A stretch of DNA of 10,150 nucleotides from the NCBI GenBank assembly GCA_015520065.1, contig WAQV01000004.1, forward strand, positions 1-10,150, read 5' to 3'. The notes below the pieces were generated by a model. That model was not told the origin of the DNA. It saw only the letters and a program-made list of their open reading frames with translations, and ran no database searches. The stretch is from Candidatus Pacearchaeota archaeon. Its GTDB lineage: Archaea > Nanobdellota > Nanobdellia > Pacearchaeales > GW2011-AR1. A program made the position numbers and the translations under genes. Every line of letters begins with the position of its first letter. Position 1 is the stretch's first letter. Below are positions 5,565 through 10,150 of this stretch, in pieces.

Positions 5565-7982
5565 TTAACACCTGCTAAATCCACATCCAGGGGATGTGCA
5601 TTTTTCACATCCCTCTGCCATTATTAAAATACTTCCGCAGTCAGGACAGAAGTTTCCTGATTTTTCTATGGTTCCTGGATTTGAAGTTGGATTTAAGTTC
5701 ATCTTATCTCCTTTTAATCCAGAGTAAAAACTTTTTAACTTGTAAAATCCTTTTTCTAAAGCTTTTCCTATGCCATCTGGCAGAGACAATACTTTGTCAT
5801 TTCCAAACCCTACTTGATTTGCCCCTCCTATTCCTTTTAACTGATGAACTATCTCCATTATATTATCATCTCCTTTCATTCCTCCTTTAAGTCCTCTTTG
5901 TATTGCAATAGAAGTTATTCTTCCAAGTGCTTCTGCCATTGCAGTAAGGTCTTCCCCTGCTTTTCCAATTTGGGAAAAAGATTCATAGATAAAATTAGGG
6001 TTGCCATCTATTGCATTCAAAGAAACATATACATTTCCGTGAGGTGTTTTTTGTTTATAGATTACTCCTATTAAACTGTCTGGTCTTTTGCCGTTCAATA
6101 TTGCCTCCTTTATTGCATCATCAAGCTCAGTAAGTTCTTCAGCAGAGAGTTTCCCTTCCAGATTTTTTTTGCTTCCAGCTTTTGTTAGCACCTGAATTTG
6201 CCTGCTGCCATCTCTGTAAATAGTCAGTCCTTTGCATCCCAAATCATAAGCAAGAAAATATGATTTTGCAACATCCTCTTTTGTTGCAGAGTTTGGCATA
6301 TTGATTGTTTTACTTACTGCATTGTCTATGTACTTCTGAAAAGCTGCTTGGATTTTGATGTGATGTTCCGGAGAAACATCATGAGCAGTAACAAATAATC
6401 TTTTAATCTCTTCTTTAACAGAGGAAGGAATTCCTAAATCTTCAACATCAAGTCCTTCTTTTGCCATCTTCATAAGAAGATTCTTTTCATGCAGACCGTG
6501 TTTTTTTAAGTACCTCTCAAACTCTCTGTCAATCTCAAGAAGATTCTCCCCAAGAGTATCTTTTACATTTCTTTCAGATATTACGCTGAATATAGGTTCT
6601 ATTCCTGTAGAAGTGTTTGCTATTGTTCCTATTGATCCTGTTGGGGCTATGGTTGTAGTAGTAGCATTTCTAATAAGTGCTTTATCTTTGTAAATGCTTT
6701 TGTCAAAATTAGGGAAAGGTCCTCTCTCAATAGCAAGCTTTTTTGACTCATCCTTTGAAACATCATTTATGAATTTCATCACTTTTTCTGCCATCTCTAT
6801 TGCTTTGCCCTCGTTGTAACCAATCCCCATTCTGATAAGCATGTGTGCAAATCCCATAACTCCCAATCCTATTTTACGGTTTGCTTTTGTCATCTCTTCT
6901 ATTTCTTTTAAGACATATTTATTTCTGTCAATTACATTGTCAAGAAATCTTACTGCTGAACGCACTGTTTTCTCTAAAAGAGACTCGTTAAGTTTACCGT
7001 CTTCAGACACCATCTCAGCCAAATTTATGCTTCCGAGGTTGCAGCTTTCATAAGGCAGTAATGGCTGCTCTCCGCAAGGGTTAGTGCTTTCTATCATTCC
7101 AATTTCAGGAGTTGGATTGTACTGGTTTATTCTATCTATGAAAATAATTCCCGGCTCTCCGTTTTTCCATGCCTGCTCCACTATCTTATCAAAAACCTCT
7201 CTTGCTCTCAAGCTGCCAGTAACATTTCCAGTTCTCGGATTTATGATATTGTACTCCTTATCCTCTTTCACAGCCCTCATAAAGTCGTCTGTAATTGCTA
7301 CAGATATGTTGAAATTTTTTATTTTCCCTTCCTCATCTTTACATGTTATAAATTCCATTATGTCTGGATGGTCAACTCTTAGAATACCCATATTTGCACC
7401 CCTACGAGTTCCCCCTTGTTTGACTTCTTCTGTAGAAACATCATACACTTTCATAAATGATACTGGACCTGAAGCAACACCCATTGTGCTTTTGACTACA
7501 TCTCCTTTTGGACGAAGCCTTGAAAATGAAAAACCAGTGCCACCTCCTGACTGATGAATTAAAGCAGCGTTTTTGAGAGTTTCATATATGCTTTTTAAAT
7601 CATCCTCTATAGGCAAGACAAAACAAGCAGAAAGCTGTTGTAATTCTCTTCCAGCATTCATTAATGTTGGAGAGTTAGGAAGAAAGTATCTGTTAAGCAT
7701 CATATTGAAGAACTCTTCCTCTCTTTGCTTAATTTGTGGATTTCCATCTATTACTTTGTATAAATCCTGCGTAGGCATTCCTACATAGACCTTTCCTTTA
7801 AATTCGGGCATATAGAACGCATCAGCAGCAGCAATGTCCTTAGCAACTCTTCTTAACATATCCTCTCCTGTTTCAAGAACTCTTCCTGCTTCATCTACTT
7901 TAAGATATCTTCTTTCAAGAACTTTTACTGATGACTCTGGAATATCAAGCCTGTCTTCCAATCCATTGCTGTATTTTGCCAT
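5565..7982 (-). CDS. nrdJ: Class II (adenosylcobalamin-dependent) ribonucleotide reductase
   Basis: NrdJ reduces ribonucleotides to deoxyribonucleotides using a cobalamin-generated thiyl radical, needs no oxygen, and makes the cell dependent on vitamin B12. The 805-residue protein has a complete set of key residues: Cys120 (SACFVLP) and Cys314 (YESCNLGSINL) as the reducible pair, and Asn301, Cys303 and Glu305 in NPCGEQPLLP, with Cys303 as the radical site. The spacing fits the well-studied Thermotoga enzyme. HQSGGGTGFSFSRLRPKGD (143-161) and TTTTIAPTGSIGTIANTS (441-458) are further family blocks. A TSCPD-type domain lies at about 612-725, and the C-terminal tail carries six Cys (779, 782, 792, 795, 800, 805) for thiol transfer or metal binding. 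No ATP-cone is seen at the N-terminus. It lies 29 bases downstream of nrdR; GTGA at 7990-7993 (read on -) may be a weak ribosome binding site. Confidence 0.97.
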   Translation of the reverse strand: MAKYSNGLEDRLDIPESSVKVLERRYLKVDEAGRVLETGEDMLRRVAKDIAAADAFYMPEFKGKVYVGMPTQDLYKVIDGNPQIKQREEEFFNMMLNRYFLPNSPTLMNAGRELQQLSACFVLPIEDDLKSIYETLKNAALIHQSGGGTGFSFSRLRPKGDVVKSTMGVASGPVSFMKVYDVSTEEVKQGGTRRGANMGILRVDHPDIMEFITCKDEEGKIKNFNISVAITDDFMRAVKEDKEYNIINPRTGNVTGSLRAREVFDKIVEQAWKNGEPGIIFIDRINQYNPTPEIGMIESTNPCGEQPLLPYESCNLGSINLAEMVSEDGKLNESLLEKTVRSAVRFLDNVIDRNKYVLKEIEEMTKANRKIGLGVMGFAHMLIRMGIGYNEGKAIEMAEKVMKFINDVSKDESKKLAIERGPFPNFDKSIYKDKALIRNATTTTIAPTGSIGTIANTSTGIEPIFSVISERNVKDTLGENLLEIDREFERYLKKHGLHEKNLLMKMAKEGLDVEDLGIPSSVKEEIKRLFVTAHDVSPEHHIKIQAAFQKYIDNAVSKTINMPNSATKEDVAKSYFLAYDLGCKGLTIYRDGSRQIQVLTKAGSKKNLEGKLSAEELTELDDAIKEAILNGKRPDSLIGVIYKQKTPHGNVYVSLNAIDGNPNFIYESFSQIGKAGEDLTAMAEALGRITSIAIQRGLKGGMKGDDNIMEIVHQLKGIGGANQVGFGNDKVLSLPDGIGKALEKGFYKLKSFYSGLKGDKMNLNPTSNPGTIEKSGNFCPDCGSILIMAEGCEKCTSPGCGFSRC

Positions 7983-8011
7983 TTTAACTCACTGATTTGT
8001 AAATGCTTGAT

Positions 8012-8458
8012 TTAGTTTTTTGCAACCTGCTTTAATGCAAGTTTAAAATCATTTACATCCTGAAATTCCCTGTACACTGATGCAAACCTTATATATGCAA
8101 CATTATCAAGTTTCTTTATTTTTCTCATTGCCATCTCTCCTATGAGAGAGCTTTTAACTTCTTTTCTTCCTTTTTTTCTTAATTGCTCTTCAATTTCATT
8201 AATCATTTTATCAATCTTCTCTTTTGAAACAGGACGTTTTTCAAATGCCTTATTTATTCCGTTTTCTAATTTTTCCCTATCAAATCGTTCTCTGCTTCCG
8301 TCTTTTTTAATAACCCATAATTCTGACTTCTCTATTTTCTCGTAGGTTGTAAACCTTTTTTTGCATTTAAGGCATTCACGCCTTCTCCTTATGCCATCCC
8401 CTGATTTTCTTTTATCAGTAACTTTCAGTTCAGGGGAAGAGCAATAAGGACATCTCAT
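8012..8458 (-). CDS. nrdR: Ribonucleotide reductase repressor NrdR
   Basis: NrdR is a nucleotide-sensing repressor of ribonucleotide reductase genes, common in bacteria and uncommon in archaea. This 148-residue form starts MRCPYC, the family's usual N-terminus. The zinc ribbon is intact (Cys3, Cys6, Cys29, Cys32), with the basic DNA-binding stretch GDGIRRRREC (20-29) and KKRFTTYE (33-40). The ATP-cone covers about residues 47-137 and contains VIKKDGSRERFDREKL, the (d)ATP-binding pattern, then YIRFASVYREFQD near the end. An in-frame TTG four codons upstream would place the start inside the NrdR box, so the ATG at 8458 is preferred. It is first in an operon with nrdJ and probably represses both genes through the two inverted repeats before its start. 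Confidence 0.96.
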   Translation of the reverse strand: MRCPYCSSPELKVTDKRKSGDGIRRRRECLKCKKRFTTYEKIEKSELWVIKKDGSRERFDREKLENGINKAFEKRPVSKEKIDKMINEIEEQLRKKGRKEVKSSLIGEMAMRKIKKLDNVAYIRFASVYREFQDVNDFKLALKQVAKN

Positions 8459-8464
8459 TTTTAA

Positions 8465-8480
8465 ACACAATATATTGTGT
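8465..8480. promoter_or_regulatory. NrdR box 1 (perfect 16-bp palindrome)
   Basis: ACACAATATATTGTGT is a perfect inverted repeat with 8-base arms. It agrees at every position with the bacterial NrdR-box consensus as I recall it (acaCwAtATaTwGtgt). It ends 7 bases before the nrdR start codon, so it is probably an operator for the nrdR-nrdJ operon. Confidence 0.9.
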
Positions 8481-8496
8481 AATCTGCTACTATCGG

Positions 8497-8512
8497 TTAC
8501 AACTAATTGTAC
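8497..8512. promoter_or_regulatory. NrdR box 2 (imperfect)
   Basis: TTACAACTAATTGTAC contains the inverted repeat TACAA-ctaa-TTGTA and keeps the outer CAA/TTG core of the NrdR box, but its centre and flanks are degenerate. It lies exactly 16 bp from box 1 (centres 32 bp apart, about three helical turns), the separation typical of paired NrdR boxes in bacteria. The spacing, more than the sequence alone, supports the call. Confidence 0.7.
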
Positions 8513-8537
8513 ACTAATTCCATAAAAAAGGAAGAAG

Positions 8538-8556
8538 TATTTAAAGATTTATATAC
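8538..8556 (-). promoter_or_regulatory. Candidate TATA region of the nrdR-nrdJ operon
   Basis: On the - strand this reads TATATAAATCTTTAAATA, with two possible TATA elements (8548-8556 and 8538-8545). Start sites about 25 bases downstream would fall near 8516-8527, just before box 2, leaving a leader of roughly 55-70 bases that contains both NrdR boxes. This differs from the apparently leaderless genes around it. Which element is used cannot be decided by eye. Confidence 0.5.
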
Positions 8557-8607
8557 ACTAAAATATAGCAACATAAAATAGATGTTAAAAACTATGCCAG
8601 GAATAAG

Positions 8608-8615
8608 TTTAAATA
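8608..8615 (+). promoter_or_regulatory. TATA-like promoter of the SRP RNA gene
   Basis: TTTAAATA is centred about 25 bases before 8637, the first base of helix 1 of the SRP RNA. Because the RNA end is fixed by base pairing, this element sets the TATA-to-start distance for the window. Confidence 0.7.
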
Positions 8616-8636
8616 GTGCAAATGTGATGTTTTAAA

Positions 8637-8900
8637 GGTAGACTAGGTCGGCGGGTTAGCCCTCCGCTGTTTTGCAAACGGGCTTTATGGCAGACTGCAA
8701 GGAGGAGCGTGACTGGTGCGTTAAAAAGTCTTTATTCGGACTATGATGCACTGTCCGCTTTGATCTTGCAGATGCGAATCGGGTCAGGCCTTGACCGGAG
8801 CAGCCCTAAACATCTGTTAAGATGCTTAGCGGGTAGCAGAGCGGAGGAAGAATAAAGGTAGCTTTTTAACAATCCAGGAGCTATCCTCCGAGTCTACCGC
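8637..8900 (+). ncRNA. ffs: Signal recognition particle RNA (archaeal 7S RNA)
   Basis: This RNA forms the scaffold of the SRP, which directs nascent membrane and secreted proteins to the membrane. Its ends pair as helix 1 (GGTAGACT 8637-8644 with AGTCTACC 8891-8898), an archaeal trait. A long helix 5 is supported by GGAGGA/TCCTCC (8701-8706/8884-8889), CTGG/CCAG (8713-8716/8874-8877), GTTAAAAAG/CTTTTTAAC (8720-8728/8862-8870) and CTTTATTC/GAATAAAG (8730-8737/8850-8857). A helix 6 hairpin, GGAC/GTCC, follows (8738-8741/8752-8755). Helix 8, which binds SRP54, holds the diagnostic GGGTCAGG...AGCAGCCC (8781-8806) with AGATG/CATCT at its base (8770-8774/8811-8815). The tip of helix 8 is unusual: UUGACC (8791-8796) closed by two CC/GG pairs, not a GNAR tetraloop. 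A UGU in the Alu part (about 8668) fits the expected turn. Confidence 0.94.
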
Positions 8901-8909
8901 TTTTATTTT
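8899..8909 (+). terminator. T-rich terminator after the SRP RNA
   Basis: GCTTTTATTTT follows directly after the 3' strand of helix 1. T-rich tracts without a needed hairpin are the usual archaeal intrinsic terminators. The next gene converges from the right and ends at 8936, so the 3' ends are about 30 bases apart. Confidence 0.6.
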
Positions 8910-8935
8910 CTAAACCTGAAAATACTTAACTACCA

Positions 8936-9835
8936 TTAACCTATTTTTCCTATTTCAGAAAGAGATGATAGAGCCTCAATTAACTCCTTAAGTTTCTTAG
9001 GAGTTTCTCCAAGGGAAAAGACAGAAAAATTCTTCCCTGCTGCCTTTTTGTATGCTTTTATTATATCCGTGTCAGTCAGTCTTTTTTTGTTATATGCAAC
9101 AAGGATGCTCTCTTCATTTAAATGTTTGACTTTCAGAACAATCTCGTTTTTATTAAAGCTCTCAATGTCCTGAATTGTGATTGATTTGCTTAACAGAAAC
9201 TCTTTAATCTTGTTAAAAAATTTCTCATTGCTCTTTTTTGTTTTCTTTGAGGCTTTTTTAGAAGAGGTTTTTTTAGAAGGTTTTTTTGAAGTCTGTAGAG
9301 AGTGTAAAGATTTTTGCGAAGGTTGTGAAGAAGATTGTAAAGTGGTTTGAGAGGAAGCTGTTTTTTCTGTTGAAACTGTCGGTTGTTTTTGTTGTAAAGG
9401 TTTTTGTTCCTGCATCGCAAATTCCTCTTCAGGAACAGAAAAATATCTCCAGAAAATCTCATCTCCTCTCTTAAATGGAATTGCAAAATCTCTTATTGCT
9501 CTGAGCGCAACTCTTATTGACGGTTCCTGCTCTGAATCTTTAAGAAACTTTTTCTCTTTTAAAAGCATAAAAGCGTCTTTTTCCTTGGACTTGAGGTGTG
9601 CTGCAAAATTCTCTAACTGTTTTTCCTGTCCTGGAAGAAAATAAACAGGAGAGCTTCCTACTTTCATATTGCTTATCTTAAGTTTCTTCTCTGAAAGAAG
9701 CTCTGAAAGAAAGGCTGAAGTAAAAAGTATGCTCATTCCTATTTCTTTTGAAATATGAACTGGCAGACTCGGGCCTCGTGTTTTGAGGATAGAAATAATC
9801 TTCTCTTTTATCTCGGATGCATTTTTTACACTCAT
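8936..9835 (-). CDS. Winged-helix protein with Lys/Ser/Gln-rich linker, function unknown
   Basis: This encodes 299 residues in three parts. Residues 7-67 look like a winged helix: helices at 7-18, 26-33 and 36-49, then a KLKISNMKVGSSPVYFLPG wing. Residues 70-137 continue as a helical/beta region ending in GDEIFWRYFSVP. Residues 141-204 are a low-complexity linker of Gln, Ser, Thr and then many Lys. Residues 205-299 form a second compact domain with KEFLLSKSITIQDI, EIVLKVK and ILVAYNKKRLTDTDIIKAY. The protein is probably intracellular and nucleic-acid-binding, since it has no membrane segment and is basic. No named family is recognised; a nuclease-like fold for the last domain is only a guess. 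It has its own TATA-like element, lies 61 bases downstream of the tRNA-splicing endonuclease gene, and converges on the SRP RNA. Confidence 0.8.
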   Translation of the reverse strand: MSVKNASEIKEKIISILKTRGPSLPVHISKEIGMSILFTSAFLSELLSEKKLKISNMKVGSSPVYFLPGQEKQLENFAAHLKSKEKDAFMLLKEKKFLKDSEQEPSIRVALRAIRDFAIPFKRGDEIFWRYFSVPEEEFAMQEQKPLQQKQPTVSTEKTASSQTTLQSSSQPSQKSLHSLQTSKKPSKKTSSKKASKKTKKSNEKFFNKIKEFLLSKSITIQDIESFNKNEIVLKVKHLNEESILVAYNKKRLTDTDIIKAYKKAAGKNFSVFSLGETPKKLKELIEALSSLSEIGKIG

Positions 9836-9856
9836 AAGATGAGTAAATGAAACTGG

Positions 9857-9870
9857 ATTATAAATTTAAT
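9857..9870 (-). promoter_or_regulatory. TATA-like promoter of the winged-helix gene
   Basis: On the - strand this reads ATTAAATTTATAAT, centred about 28 bases before the ATG at 9835. It lies between the endonuclease stop codon and this gene and supports both the start choice and separate, probably leaderless, transcription. Confidence 0.55.
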
Positions 9871-9896
9871 GTTTGTTTTAAGTTATTGAGAAAAGT

Positions 9897-10150
9897 CTAT
9901 GGCTTAATCCACCTTACCTCGTAATAAGTAATATCACCTTCCTCGTCAACAATTGCGAGAAGCAGATTTTTTCTTGTGCTATGAGCAACACGGTTTTTTG
10001 CAGCAAACTCGTGCCATGTGAGTTTTCCTGTTTCATGCTCAACAAAAACAATCCATTTTGCATGCTTTTTCCCTGGCTTTACGCCTTTAGGATAAACTCT
10101 GAAATCCGCTCCAAACTTAAGCGCTGTTTTTACTATATAGCCTTTTTCCC
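9897..10150 (-). CDS. endA: tRNA-splicing endonuclease, C-terminal catalytic domain (5' end outside window)
   Basis: The enzyme cuts introns out of pre-tRNAs (and pre-rRNAs) at bulge-helix-bulge structures. The last 83 residues are present, ending with TAG at 9897-9899 (on -). They cover most of the C-terminal nuclease domain, with all three catalytic residues in place: Tyr in DFRVYPKG, His ten residues later in KKHAKW, and Lys a further 31 residues on in AHSTRK. This spacing equals Tyr115, His125 and Lys156 of the Methanocaldococcus jannaschii enzyme. The ending, AIVDEEGDITYYEVRWIKP, is characteristic of the family. The N-terminal part is missing, so whether this is the homotetramer, homodimer or heterotetramer type cannot be told; an intact triad points to a catalytic rather than a structural subunit. 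Confidence 0.95.
   Translation of the reverse strand, partial: EKGYIVKTALKFGADFRVYPKGVKPGKKHAKWIVFVEHETGKLTWHEFAAKNRVAHSTRKNLLLAIVDEEGDITYYEVRWIKP

Noticed and set aside
7084..7554. 156-codon open frame on the + strand
   Set aside because: It lies wholly antisense to the conserved catalytic core of nrdJ and its product has no recognisable domain.
8459..8470. TTG start four codons upstream for NrdR
   Set aside because: It would lie inside the palindromic operator, and NrdR proteins normally begin with MRCP, as the ATG at 8458 does.
8637..8900. Reading the structured RNA as RNase P RNA or as a tRNA
   Set aside because: The GGAGGAAG segment hints at RNase P, but the RNase P core motifs are absent. 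The helix 8 motif, closing helix 1 and long complementary helix 5 identify SRP RNA, and no tRNA arm pattern is present.
9190..9486. 98-codon open frame on the - strand in another frame of the winged-helix gene
   Set aside because: It coincides with the low-complexity Gln/Ser/Lys linker, whose A-rich codons stay open in a shifted frame. The product is repetitive and has no domain features.
1..10150. Search for CRISPR arrays, insertion sequences and phage genes
   Set aside because: No regularly spaced repeats, transposase-like products, terminal inverted repeats or phage proteins were seen. Every interval is explained by ordinary genes and short intergenic regions.

Overview
The window looks like chromosomal DNA of an AT-rich archaeon. 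The evidence is a signal recognition particle (7S) RNA closed by an archaeal-style helix 1, the catalytic domain of an archaeal tRNA-splicing endonuclease, an archaeal prepilin peptidase next to two class III prepilins, and TATA-box-like elements centred about 23-28 bases before most start codons. That spacing suggests mostly leaderless transcription. The AT bias, compact genes and the mix of archaeal core genes with bacterial-type dNTP genes would fit a DPANN lineage such as Pacearchaeota or Woesearchaeota. This placement is inference; no 16S or ribosomal protein gene is present to test it.

Layout from left to right. At 1-944 two membrane-protein genes converge: a 3' fragment on + and a 229-residue protein on -. 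At 979-2115 (-) lies a family GT4 glycosyltransferase. At 2271-2378 (+) is a very small, extremely basic 35-residue protein. At 2410-4392 (+) is a pilus cassette: prepilin peptidase followed by two prepilin-like genes. At 4462-5541 (+) is a two-domain dCTP deaminase. It converges on an nrdR-nrdJ operon on the - strand (8458 down to 5565), which encodes the ATP-cone repressor NrdR and a class II (B12-dependent) ribonucleotide reductase. At 8637-8900 (+) is the SRP RNA. At 8936-9835 (-) is an unrecognised winged-helix protein with a long low-complexity linker. At 9897-10150 (-) is the C-terminal part of the tRNA-splicing endonuclease.

Two groups of genes appear to work together. The pilus cassette carries a processing enzyme and two of its likely substrates. 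The nucleotide cluster (dcd, nrdJ, nrdR) makes and balances dNTPs. Upstream of nrdR sit two inverted repeats whose sequence and 16-bp separation match the known bacterial NrdR-box pair, so the operon is probably autoregulated by NrdR as in bacteria. A bacterial-style ribonucleotide reductase switch working on an archaeal TATA/TBP promoter is the most interesting feature of the window.
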